Under the pieces are notes generated by a model, which saw only the letters and a program-made list of their open reading frames with translations, did no database searches and was not told where the DNA came from. From contig JAEZCS010000192.1 in the NCBI GenBank assembly GCA_023433445.1, positions 1-12,584 on the forward strand: a DNA stretch of 12,584 nucleotides. The letters are read 5' to 3'. Numbering within the stretch: the stretch's first letter is position 1; each line of letters starts with the position of its first letter. A program made the position numbers and the translations under genes. The DNA is from Pseudomonadota bacterium (lineage in GTDB: Bacteria > Pseudomonadota > Alphaproteobacteria > Sphingomonadales > Sphingomonadaceae). Shown piece after piece: positions 1 to 7,874 of the stretch.

Positions 1-2
1 CT

Positions 3-521
3 GGGTTTCGGATCGATAGCTCGGTGCGCAGCAGGTTCGATTACAGCGCGCAGCATGGGCCGGATTTCCGGGGATTGCCGGTCAATCCCTATTGGGCAGG
101 ACCCAGGCGTGCCCTCGTCGAACTGCCACTTTCGACGGCCTTCATCGGTATGCTCCGTGGAGGAGGCGAGCGGCTTTATCAAAAGGCTCAGTCGATCAGC
201 AAGGTTGCTGGGGGGCTGGCGCGTACCGGTTTGCTCAGCCGGGCACCACTGACACCTGAGGGCGTGCCGGCAAGCGATGCCATAAGTGCCATCGATGCAT
301 TGATCGAAGAAGGCGCCACCGTCCTGAACTTCAGCTTCCATTCGCCGACGCTGGAGCCGGGGCACACGCCCTATGTGCGGAATGCAAAGGACCAGACGGC
401 CTTCTTCATATGGTGGGACAAGATTCTTGATCACCTCGCCAAACGAGGCGTCGGGGCGGCTTCCCTGGATCAATTGCTGGAAGCTGTACCGGTGCGGAGA
501 CGGGCTTGCCAAGCGGCCTGA
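3..521 (+). CDS. WalW-like polysaccharide deacetylase, 3' part only
   Basis: The reading frame is open from the first complete codon at position 3, so the gene starts before the window; a GTG at 24 is internal and not a credible start. About 172 C-terminal residues are visible. The text GPDF near residue 20, NPYWAG just after it, a VELPLS strand and a late FHSPTLEPG / TPYVRN segment (His near visible residue 113) match my memory of the C-terminal half of WalW-type polysaccharide deacetylases, which have a NodB-like fold and act on N-acetylated envelope sugars. The metal-binding Asp/His motifs of the fold would lie upstream and cannot be checked, so activity and substrate are unknown. The gene ends 25 bases before a tRNA gene. 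The family call is from recognition, not a search. Confidence 0.7.
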   Translation, partial: GFRIDSSVRSRFDYSAQHGPDFRGLPVNPYWAGPRRALVELPLSTAFIGMLRGGGERLYQKAQSISKVAGGLARTGLLSRAPLTPEGVPASDAISAIDALIEEGATVLNFSFHSPTLEPGHTPYVRNAKDQTAFFIWWDKILDHLAKRGVGAASLDQLLEAVPVRRRACQAA

Positions 522-546
522 TGCTCCCTATCCGGTCGATCAGGTG

Positions 547-622
547 GGGCCTGTAGCTCAATGGTTAGAGCTGGCCGCTCATAACGGCTAGGTTGCGGGT
601 TCGAGTCCTGCCGGGCCCACCA
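547..622 (+). tRNA. tRNA with CAU anticodon, probably tRNA-Ile2 (elongator Met possible)
   Basis: A full cloverleaf folds by eye. The acceptor stem GGGCCTG pairs with CGGGCCC, with one U-G pair, followed by discriminator A and an encoded CCA. The D arm is GCTC/GAGC with an 8-base loop. The anticodon stem GGCCG/CGGCT carries loop CTCATAA with anticodon CAT at 580-582. The T arm is GCGGG/CCTGC with loop TTCGAGT. The first acceptor pair is intact, so it is not the initiator tRNA. The short D loop and the CTCATAA anticodon loop resemble bacterial tRNA-Ile2, in which TilS changes the wobble C to lysidine so that it reads AUA. An elongator Met identity cannot be excluded by eye. Confidence 0.9.
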
Positions 623-718
623 ATTTTCCGTCTCCGTCGTTCAAAAAGACAACAGAATGTCACTTTCAGCGATGGCTCATTGACGGGACGCATTCTTGGT
701 CGCTAAGGCGCCTTACGT

Positions 719-800
<82 letters not shown>

Positions 801-852
801 ATAAAATTGAGCTTTTTCAGATAGTTGTCCAAGAATATTGCCCCTCTGTGGA

Positions 853-867
853 GCAGGTTTGTGGGGC
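853..867. repeat. Subterminal 15-bp direct repeat, left copy
   Basis: GCAGGTTTGTGGGGC occurs here and, identically and in the same orientation, at 1967-1981. The copies lie 74 bases after the start of the left att repeat and 80 bases before the start of the right one. A role as integrase arm-type or accessory-factor site is inferred. Confidence 0.65.
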
Positions 868-881
868 AACTTTGTGTGGCC

Positions 882-1009
882 TGTCGGGTATAGGTCACCT
901 ATTGTCAGGTTTCTGTCGTGTCATTTCTGCATTGTCGGGCGATTGTCGGCATATTGTCAGTTGAGTGTCGGGCTGCTGCCGGGGTAATGTCGTCACGCTG
1001 TCGGGCTAG
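882..1009. repeat. Array of TGTCGGG-type direct repeats with 11-bp spacing
   Basis: Motifs beginning TGTC (once TGCC) start at 933, 944, 955, 966, 977, 988 and 999, a step of exactly 11 bp for seven consecutive units; four of the seven begin TGTCGG and three of those TGTCGGG. Less regular members begin at 882, 903 and 914, with a GGTC at 893. The array is not coding in any convincing frame. An 11-bp step puts every unit on nearly the same face of the helix, as in protein-binding arrays: integrase arm sites, replication iterons, or operators. It ends 37 bases before the HTH gene start and begins 86 bases after tRNA-Pro. Similar motifs lie near the other end of the element at 1919, 1952 and 1961. 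Confidence 0.8.
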
Positions 1010-1046
1010 GCCGGACTAGCTTAACTTCCATAGCAAGGAGGTGAGC

Positions 1047-1763
1047 ATGATAATCGACGCTGTTAAAATGAGAAGCGCCCGAGACCGGCGGGCAATGACT
1101 CAGGAGATGCTCGCGAGGCAAGCACGAGTTAACGTGCGGACAATACAGCGAGCGGAGAACGGGGAACCCATACGACACGATACCTTGGCGGACATTGCTG
1201 CAGTGCTAGGCTTACCGCCTGCCGGGCTCGTGAAAGGTGAGCTTGAGGTTGAGGCCGCCAATGACGTTGATGGGGAAAATGAAACGAGTCAGCAGCAGGT
1301 TCTGAAGCGCGCCGAGAGTGCCGAGGTTGTCATCGGCCTGCTTGAGCGGTCGGTGATGGCAGTCCTGGATTGTAAGGCGGCTCCGACCGAGACCAACATG
1401 CCCGTTCTGCGGACCATCATTGAAGAGATGGAGGATTTGGGAGGTAATCCGTGGGACGTGGAACGGGCTCTCCCCCTCCGTTTCAAGTCTCTTTTGGGTA
1501 AGCTGGAAAAGATCGCGGCGCTGAACAATGCGCTGACCGCACTGGAGCGCGCCGGTCTCGCGCTTTATTCCGCCGCCTCTACTGTGTTCGTAAAGGTGCC
1601 CTACTACACTGATGAGGGAATGGTGGTCACGTCTAGGCAACGTCCCAAGTATGTTTCTGCCGTTCGCTTCGTGATTGCTCCTTACGAAAGCGAGCGTATC
1701 CGGCTTTCAACAGATGTGGTTTGGCCGTTGGACCTTGAGTTGGACGATGAAGTCCCCTTTTAG
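1047..1763 (+). CDS. Cro/C1-type helix-turn-helix protein of the tRNA-Pro element
   Basis: The product has 238 residues. Residues about 8-60 form an XRE/Cro-C1 helix-turn-helix: MTQEMLARQA, then VNVRTIQRAENG as the recognition helix region, then DTLADIAAVLGL. Residues 65-238 match no domain I recognise: an acidic linker (70-90), a helical stretch around IIEEMEDLGG and WDVERALPL (124-144), an Ala/Leu-rich helix (155-178), and a beta-rich acidic tail ending DDEVPF. The start is ATG 1047 because a near-perfect Shine-Dalgarno AAGGAGG (1035-1041) sits five bases upstream; the in-frame GTG at 1041 overlaps that site. The repeat array ends just upstream and may contain its operator, giving autoregulation, but this is inference. 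Codon use differs from neighbouring core genes, in line with transfer. It may be the element's maintenance or immunity regulator. Confidence 0.85.
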   Translation: MIIDAVKMRSARDRRAMTQEMLARQARVNVRTIQRAENGEPIRHDTLADIAAVLGLPPAGLVKGELEVEAANDVDGENETSQQQVLKRAESAEVVIGLLERSVMAVLDCKAAPTETNMPVLRTIIEEMEDLGGNPWDVERALPLRFKSLLGKLEKIAALNNALTALERAGLALYSAASTVFVKVPYYTDEGMVVTSRQRPKYVSAVRFVIAPYESERIRLSTDVVWPLDLELDDEVPF

Positions 1764-1912
1764 ATCAGACTTCTCGGCCGCGCGCCACCCTGTCCAGACC
1801 TCGCGATCCTAGAGAACTCTGACATGCGCCTTTCGCGCTCCCTCAGCTTCTCATTGGCGCACCGCGGGCAGCAGTAAGTCAGCCCATCGGCATCCTGACC
1901 CGCCCCTCCCAC
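1760..1912 (-). CDS. Possible 50-residue Cys-containing small protein
   Basis: This minus-strand frame starts at a GTG directly after an in-frame TAA and ends at a TAA that overlaps the TAG of the HTH gene by two bases, tail to tail. The 50 residues contain a YCCPRCAN stretch with a CPxC knuckle, then a charged helix (EKLRERERRM), and a basic Gly/Arg-rich tail. The composition looks protein-like rather than like an antisense shadow. However, no good ribosome site precedes the GTG, no in-frame ATG lies before the Cys motif, and only three Cys are present. It could be a small element-encoded zinc-binding protein, a truncated remnant, or chance. Confidence 0.3.
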   Translation of the reverse strand: MGGAGQDADGLTYCCPRCANEKLRERERRMSEFSRIARSGQGGARPRSLI

Positions 1913-1966
1913 TTATTATGTCGTGCCTTCAAAGCTGCCATTAAGCCCTCTTGTCGCCCGTGTCGG

Positions 1967-1981
1967 GCAGGTTTGTGGGGC
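1967..1981. repeat. Subterminal 15-bp direct repeat, right copy
   Basis: Identical to 853-867. It overlaps the end of a TGTCGGG motif at 1961-1967, so the right end of the element repeats both motif types found at the left end. Confidence 0.65.
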
Positions 1982-2046
1982 CGCAGGGAAAGGAAATGCA
2001 AGGTTTTTCAGTGTTTCCGGGGGTTTTGGAGGCCCTTGTCTCCGTC

Positions 2047-2068
2047 TCCTGTCTCCCCGACCACTTTC
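2047..2068. repeat. attR-like direct repeat of the tRNA-Pro 3' end
   Basis: Bases 2047-2063 equal bases 779-795 of tRNA-Pro exactly, and four of the next five bases also match. No other part of a tRNA precedes it, so it is not a second tRNA gene but the partial duplicate expected at the far end of a tRNA-integrated element. Confidence 0.75.
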
Positions 2069-2141
2069 GCACATTGATGATCAATGAGTCCGCGCCGCTG
2101 CGGTTTGGTGCGTCAACATATCGCTCGTATCGCGGACAAAG

Positions 2142-2172
2142 AAAAAGGGCGGACCGTTGCACGGCCCGCCCT
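2142..2172 (-). terminator. Rho-independent terminator of the small lipoprotein gene
   Basis: Read on the minus strand, AGGGCGGGCCGT (2172-2161) pairs with ACGGTCCGCCCT (2157-2146) over 12 positions, with one G-U pair and a three-base loop. A run of T follows at 2145-2142. It lies 24 bases past the stop of the lipoprotein gene. It is also just outside the attR-like repeat, so the element boundary and this core transcription unit do not overlap. Confidence 0.9.
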
Positions 2173-2195
2173 CTCAAATCTTGCTGACGCGAAGA

Positions 2196-2408
2196 TTATT
2201 CGGCGTTCGCAGCGTTCGAAGCAGCGTTCGCAGCGTTGTCGGCAGCGTTAGCGGCATTCTCAGCGTTGTCGGCAGCGTAAGCAGCGTTCTCGACAACGTT
2301 TTCGACGACAGCGTTCGAAGCGTTCGCGGTTTCGTTAGCCGGCTTCTCACCGCAAGCGGCGAGGGCCATCAGGCCGGCCGAAGCGAAAACAACAGCGATC
2401 TTCTTCAT
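2196..2408 (-). CDS. Small Ala/Asn-rich lipoprotein
   Basis: The 70-residue product begins MKKIAVVFASAGLMALAAC, a lipoprotein signal peptide with lipobox LAAC, so Cys19 should be lipidated and the mature chain is about 52 residues. After a GEKPANETANASNAVV linker the chain is almost only Ala and Asn with some Asp/Glu, in a seven-residue rhythm (NAANAAD, NAANAAS). The start is ATG 2408, preceded by GGGAG nine bases upstream; a longer frame to 2429 has no such support and would bury the signal peptide. Proteins like this are known to me in sphingomonads, some misnamed circumsporozoite protein for the composition; function is unknown. A strong terminator follows. Size and heptad Ala pattern recall Braun-type lipoproteins, but there is no C-terminal Lys for peptidoglycan linkage. 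Confidence 0.8.
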   Translation of the reverse strand: MKKIAVVFASAGLMALAACGEKPANETANASNAVVENVVENAAYAADNAENAANAADNAANAASNAANAE

Positions 2409-2563
2409 TGTGTACGGCTCCCATAGCATATTGCCGCGTGGGCATATTAATTACACGCCCGACGCGAGCGACCCGCATTAACGTGTGCGCTGCACAAATC
2501 AATGCTTTTCTACGTCGGTGAAGCGACGGAATCACGCGACGGGGTGTTGTCTACTACAAAAGT

Positions 2564-3937
2564 TCACTTATCAGCCAGCGATTCCTTGGCGTTTGCGAAT
2601 TCAAACAGCGTTACCGCCCAAGCTGCCACATTCTGCTGCAGTTGCGGGCGATCGACCTTGTCCAAGGTGTCGTCCGCTGTGTGATGAATATCGAAATAGC
2701 GCGTGCCGTCCTGTTGCAGATCGACGACGGGCACCCCCGCCGCGACCAAAGGCTCGATATCCGATCCGCCTCCGGCAGGGGTTCGGCTGGGCGCGATCCC
2801 AAGAGGAGCGAGGGCGTTCGATATGCGGCTTGCCACCGCCGCGTAGCTCGCGGGGAGCTTGAAATCGACGCGCCAGACGCGATCAGCGCCGAAGTCCGAT
2901 TCCATGGCAACGATATGGCGTTCGCCGCCATGTGCAGCGAAATAAGCGCGCCCTCCGTCGCCGCCGACTTCCTCCGCACCCGCCATGAGGATGCGGATGG
3001 TGCGGCGGAGGGGCGCTGTCTTTGCAGCGTGAAGCGCCGCTGCCGTGATGATCCCGCAGCCTGAGGCATCGTCTATGGCCCCGGTCCCCTGGTCCCAGCT
3101 GTCAAGGTGGCAGGCTGCGACGACAATGCCTGCCGCCGGATCAGTGCCGGGCAGTTCTGCAATGACGTTGCCGGAAGGTTGATCCTTGAGCATCTTCGAG
3201 GTCAAGGTCAGGTGAATGCGAACAGGCTTGCCCCGCGACAATATGCGGGTCAGCTGGTCGGCATCCACGGTGCTGAGCGCGGCGGCAGGAGTCGGCTTCA
3301 CGCCATCCGCCCACATCTGGACGCCACTATGAGGCAAACGGTGCTGATCGGTTCCTATCGACCGTATCAGGATGGCCGCCGCGCCCTTGCGTGATGCGAC
3401 GCTTGGCCCCTGGCGGCGGGTAGCGCCGAAATGTCCGTAGGAGCTGCCGTCCTGCGTCGCGGTCATGGCATGGCTGACAAAGGCGATCTTGCCCTTCAGG
3501 CTGCCTTCGGGTGCCGCCTGGAGATCGGCGAGCGTAGGGAAATAGGTGACTTCACCCTCAATGCCTTTCGCGGGCGTCGAGCCGCTGTTGCCGAGCGCGG
3601 CCAGTGCCAGAGGCTGAGGGTAGGGCGACACAATCTGCGCTTCGTCATGGCCGCGTACCCATACCGGCATCTTATAGGCTTCCGCGCGGACATTGGAAAA
3701 GCCGAGCGCCTTGAGCTTCGTGACCGCCCAATCGCGCGCCCGTGCCTCTTGAGGCGTGCCGGCCGGCCGAGGGCCGACTTCTGTAGTGAGGCCTTCGGTA
3801 AAATCCCAGGCAACATTGTCCTGCAATGCTGCTTCTCGAATCGCCGCAGCGCCTGAAGGAGCAGCTGCAGCGGGAAGGGGGGAGGCGATGCTACCAAGAA
3901 GGAGCGCAGCGAGGGTGCCCGATCGGATTTTCTGCAT
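2564..3937 (-). CDS. Secreted M28-family zinc metallopeptidase
   Basis: The product has 457 residues from ATG 3937; an in-frame TTG 36 bases upstream would only prefix the signal peptide. Residues 1-25 (MQKIRSGT, LAALLLG, PAAAA) form a Sec signal peptide. An N-terminal region with GPRPAGTPQE and a protease-associated-like insert (about 115-245) precede the catalytic domain. Two-zinc aminopeptidase residues are visible: His277 and Asp279 in CHLDSWD, Asp289 in AIDDASG, the Glu322-Glu323 pair in AGAEEVGG, Asp348 in MESDFG and His418 in FDIHHTADD. Members cleave N-terminal residues or dipeptides in the periplasm or outside the cell. The gene is divergent from ettA across a 100-base gap. No clear terminator follows it. 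The exact substrate cannot be told. Confidence 0.9.
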   Translation of the reverse strand: MQKIRSGTLAALLLGSIASPLPAAAAPSGAAAIREAALQDNVAWDFTEGLTTEVGPRPAGTPQEARARDWAVTKLKALGFSNVRAEAYKMPVWVRGHDEAQIVSPYPQPLALAALGNSGSTPAKGIEGEVTYFPTLADLQAAPEGSLKGKIAFVSHAMTATQDGSSYGHFGATRRQGPSVASRKGAAAILIRSIGTDQHRLPHSGVQMWADGVKPTPAAALSTVDADQLTRILSRGKPVRIHLTLTSKMLKDQPSGNVIAELPGTDPAAGIVVAACHLDSWDQGTGAIDDASGCGIITAAALHAAKTAPLRRTIRILMAGAEEVGGDGGRAYFAAHGGERHIVAMESDFGADRVWRVDFKLPASYAAVASRISNALAPLGIAPSRTPAGGGSDIEPLVAAGVPVVDLQQDGTRYFDIHHTADDTLDKVDRPQLQQNVAAWAVTLFEFANAKESLADK

Positions 3938-4037
3938 GGGTGAAGGCTTAGCCAGCGATCCTGCATTTGCCAATGGCGCTGGGCTTCGCTAACCCCGGCC
4001 CAAATTACCTCATTCGTCTTCGGAGCTGTTTCAAGCC

Positions 4038-5723
<1,686 letters not shown>

Positions 5724-5858
5724 TGGGATGTTGTGCGGGGCGGGAGATTATAGTGGTTGCAATCAGCGCAACCGGGACAGTGCTCTTCGCACTTGCACAA
5801 TAATCGACCAGATCACATATCGGAAAGGCCTTTCAGGCATCCTCTCCTAAAACTTTCA
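5724..5858 (+). other. Structured ettA 3' region, possible small RNA
   Basis: No plausible gene is present. The stretch can form hairpins GGTTGC/GCAACC (5755-5760 with 5768-5773) and AGTGC/GCACT (5779-5783 with 5789-5793). It also contains the perfect 12-base palindrome GAAAGGCCTTTC (5823-5834) and a nine-base direct repeat CTTTCAGGC (5830 and 5853), all ahead of the strong terminator. This could be a 3'UTR-derived small RNA. I see no convincing promoter with correct spacing, so the call is tentative. Confidence 0.25.
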
Positions 5859-5889
5859 GGCCGGCCCATCTGGGTCGGCCATTTTTTTT
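5859..5889 (+). terminator. Rho-independent terminator downstream of ettA
   Basis: GGCCGGCCCA pairs with TGGGTCGGCC (one G-U pair) around a two-base TC gap, most likely opened to a four-base loop, and is followed by A and eight T (5882-5889). It lies 136 bases after the ettA stop, so the transcript would carry a long structured 3' region, or the terminator may serve a small RNA of its own. Confidence 0.9.
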
Positions 5890-6103
5890 GGGCTGCTTAT
5901 GTTGTGACCGGACTGATGATGCTGAAGCCACGGGCACTCGCTTGGGGCTATAGCGTGGGCATCCAAATCACTGCTCACTGCCGTTAGACCTGAGCGCTTG
6001 CTGCAAACGGACAGTCGACCGGGAATCAGGTTTTTAAGGGAGAGAAACGCTTCGACAGGCGAAACTCGAACGAGCTCGAGTTTCAGATTCAATCAGAATG
6101 GGA
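5890..6103. other. Intergenic stretch between ettA terminator and acyP stop
   Basis: No gene is supported here: frames on both strands are short, cross the ettA terminator or run into the antisense of acyP. The only structure is the inverted repeat GAAACTCGA/TCGAGTTTC at 6061-6069 and 6076-6084 with a six-base loop, 20 bases past the acyP stop. It has no T run on either strand, so it is at best a weak terminator for the minus-strand cluster. Confidence 0.5.
6061..6084. repeat. Inverted repeat, 9-bp arms, downstream of acyP
   Basis: The arms GAAACTCGA and TCGAGTTTC are perfectly complementary around a six-base loop. It lies between convergent ettA and acyP. Without a T tract it is not a classical terminator. 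Confidence 0.6.
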
Positions 6104-6385
6104 TCAGCCGGTCGGCCTCTTATCGAAAGATGCCAAGCCTATCACGGCCTCTTCCGTCACTTCGATGCGAGCGACCTGTGCTGCCGACGGCCCCTCATGA
6201 GCCGAAGCTATGAAGCGTTCTACCGTATCCTCGGCTCCCTCAACCAGGGCTTCCACACTGCCATCGAGTCGGTTTCGAACCCACCCGGCCAAGCCTAGCT
6301 CATGCGCGGCTTGCTTGGTCCAGTTCCGGTAGAATACGCCTTGTACGCGGCCGAAAATCATGAGGCGGCGGGCTATGATCGGCAT
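6104..6385 (-). CDS. acyP: Acylphosphatase
   Basis: The 93-residue product has the normal size of acylphosphatases, which hydrolyse acyl phosphates such as 1,3-bisphosphoglycerate and carbamoyl phosphate to carboxylate and phosphate in the cytosol. The signature GRVQGVFYR (12-20) gives the phosphate-binding loop with catalytic Arg20. GWVRN (34-38) supplies the catalytic Asn38, followed by the usual DGSVEALVEG strand. It is the last gene of a three-gene cluster, and its ATG shares one base with the stop of the upstream NYN gene (TGATG), implying translational coupling. No clear terminator follows. Confidence 0.93.
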   Translation of the reverse strand: MPIIARRLMIFGRVQGVFYRNWTKQAAHELGLAGWVRNRLDGSVEALVEGAEDTVERFIASAHEGPSAAQVARIEVTEEAVIGLASFDKRPTG

Positions 6386-7155
6386 CAGCGCACCCGCCTG
6401 ATCCAGGTCTGGCCGTTTTCACGCGTCTCAGTAATGAAGTTGGGGATCGCCTGCACCAGATCGGAAAGGCGCTTGAAACCATAGTTGCGGACGTCGAAGC
6501 TCGACCGGTTGGCGACGCGCTGGCCCACCGGACCTAAAGCAGCGAAGCCCTTCTCATCACGCTTTGCCGCGTCATAGGCCTCTATGAGAAGGCGAACGAC
6601 CTCATCGTCTACCTTCTTTACGTCAGCTTTGGCCGGATCGGCGGGCTTCGCGGCGGCCTGGCCAAGCGAAGCGGCAGCGGGAGTGGACGGAGGGCTTTCT
6701 GGCGCGAGCGACGCTGCCAGCGCGGCTACATCGATGAAACGGGTGCATGCACGGCGGAAGCCCTCCGGCGTCTTGTCCGAGCCAAAGCCATAAACGTCGA
6801 TGCCTTCCTGACGAAGGCGAGTGACCAACGGCGTGAAGTCGCTATCGCTGGACATGAGTCCGAAACCGGTGACGCGACCGCCGGCCATCAGATCCATGGC
6901 ATCAATCGTCATCTTCATGTCAGTCGCATTCTTCCCCTTTGTGAGGTCGAATTGCTGCTGCGTTTCGATCGCCTGCGTTACCGCCTGTCGCGCCCAGCTT
7001 TTGAGTGAAGGCTTGCTCCAATTGCCATAGGCGCGACGGATGTTGACCGTTCCTAGCTCAGCCAGAACAGTCAAGACCGGGTCGAAATGGTCAGCAGAGG
7101 CATTGTCAGCATCGATCAGCAGGGCGACATTGCCGCTGGGGATCGCTGAAGGCAT
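6385..7155 (-). CDS. NYN-domain (LabA/DUF88-like) protein with C-terminal OST-HTH/LOTUS domain
   Basis: The product has 256 residues. An N-terminal NYN (PIN-like) nuclease domain spans about 8-143, with acidic residues in family positions: Asp15/Asp17 in LLIDADN, Asp79 in NATDMKMTIDAMD, and Asp104/Asp106 in MSSDSDF. An Ala/Pro-rich linker (about 146-178) leads to a C-terminal OST-HTH/LOTUS-like domain (about 182-256; DDEVVRLLIEAYD, then GFKRLSDLVQ, ending WIRR). The NYN fold is associated with metal-dependent RNA cleavage and LOTUS domains with RNA binding, so an RNA-processing role is likely but the target is unknown. Its start and stop both sit in TGATG overlaps, with the carbonic anhydrase gene upstream and acyP downstream, so the three are probably co-translated. 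Confidence 0.9.
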   Translation of the reverse strand: MPSAIPSGNVALLIDADNASADHFDPVLTVLAELGTVNIRRAYGNWSKPSLKSWARQAVTQAIETQQQFDLTKGKNATDMKMTIDAMDLMAGGRVTGFGLMSSDSDFTPLVTRLRQEGIDVYGFGSDKTPEGFRRACTRFIDVAALAASLAPESPPSTPAAASLGQAAAKPADPAKADVKKVDDEVVRLLIEAYDAAKRDEKGFAALGPVGQRVANRSSFDVRNYGFKRLSDLVQAIPNFITETRENGQTWIRRVR

Positions 7156-7814
7156 CAGTCCGTTTCCAGTGGCGCAGGATGAAATTCGCCGCTTGCTTCA
7201 TCGAGCAGGTGGAGTTGACCATCGGCAATCGCGAAGAAGGCGCCCACCAATTTCAGCCTGCCAGCCCGTTCCTTGGTGCGAACACAGGGGAAGGTGCGCA
7301 GGTTGGCGAGGCTGACCTTGACGCCTTCCTGCTCCATGGCGCGATGCGCGTCCCGGCCACGATCATCGCCGAACCGCGCAATGACCTTGTCGCGCGCGCC
7401 GTCAAGCATGTCTATCCAGTTATGGATGAAGCCACCTTCTCCGGGAGGGGCATCCTTGAGCTCCTGGCTGAGCGCAGCCTTGCAGCCGCCGCATTTGCCA
7501 TGACCCATGACGACGATTTCGCCGACCTTCAGCACCTGCACCGCGAACTCGAGCGCCGCCGAAACACCGTGATGACCGGGATTGGTTTCGAACGGGGGCA
7601 CCAGTGCGGCGACGTTGCGGACCACGAAGATCTCGCCGGGGCTGCTGTCAAAAATCTGGGCTGGATCGACGCGACTGTCGGAACAGGCGATAATCATGAC
7701 GCGAGGGCTCTGCCCTTCGCTAAGTTCATCCCACCGTTCGCGCTGCTGCGTCCAGCCAGTGTTGCGGAAGCGGCGATACCCTTCGAGCATGTCGGAAAAG
7801 TCGGTCATGGCCAT
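7155..7814 (-). CDS. Beta-class carbonic anhydrase
   Basis: The product has 219 residues from ATG 7814; a further ATG at 7808 is equally possible, and an upstream TTG at 7844 is less so. The zinc site of beta-carbonic anhydrases is complete: Cys44, Asp46 and Arg48 in ACSDSRVDP, then His105 and Cys108 in GHGKCGGC. The EIFVVRNVAA and HHGVSAALEFAV segments are also typical. It interconverts CO2 and bicarbonate in the cytosol, feeding carboxylases and buffering pH. It is the first gene of the cluster with the NYN gene and acyP, joined by TGATG overlap to the former, and is divergent from lipA across a 60-base gap that must hold both promoters. Confidence 0.95.
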   Translation of the reverse strand: MAMTDFSDMLEGYRRFRNTGWTQQRERWDELSEGQSPRVMIIACSDSRVDPAQIFDSSPGEIFVVRNVAALVPPFETNPGHHGVSAALEFAVQVLKVGEIVVMGHGKCGGCKAALSQELKDAPPGEGGFIHNWIDMLDGARDKVIARFGDDRGRDAHRAMEQEGVKVSLANLRTFPCVRTKERAGRLKLVGAFFAIADGQLHLLDEASGEFHPAPLETD

Positions 7815-7874
7815 GTCTCTGCCCAACAATCTGGGGGCTGGCAAGAGCGGGCATGCATCGCTATTTGAGGGCGC

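Noticed and set aside
2047..2063. Second tRNA-Pro gene or pseudo-tRNA
   Set aside because: Only the 3' 17 bases match; there is no anticodon or D arm upstream, so an att duplicate is the better reading.
2212..2310. GCGTTCGCAGC-like DNA repeats as a possible CRISPR or iteron array
   Set aside because: The repeats are irregular, have no unique spacers and are fully explained by Ala/Asn codons of the lipoprotein.
2157..2426. Plus-strand ORF rich in SVRSVRSSV repeats
   Set aside because: It is the complement of the Ala/Asn repeat coding sequence of the lipoprotein gene and runs through that gene's terminator stem.
5757..5987. Plus-strand ORF of 76 residues after ettA
   Set aside because: It reads through the strong terminator at 5859-5889 and has no ribosome site or recognisable content.
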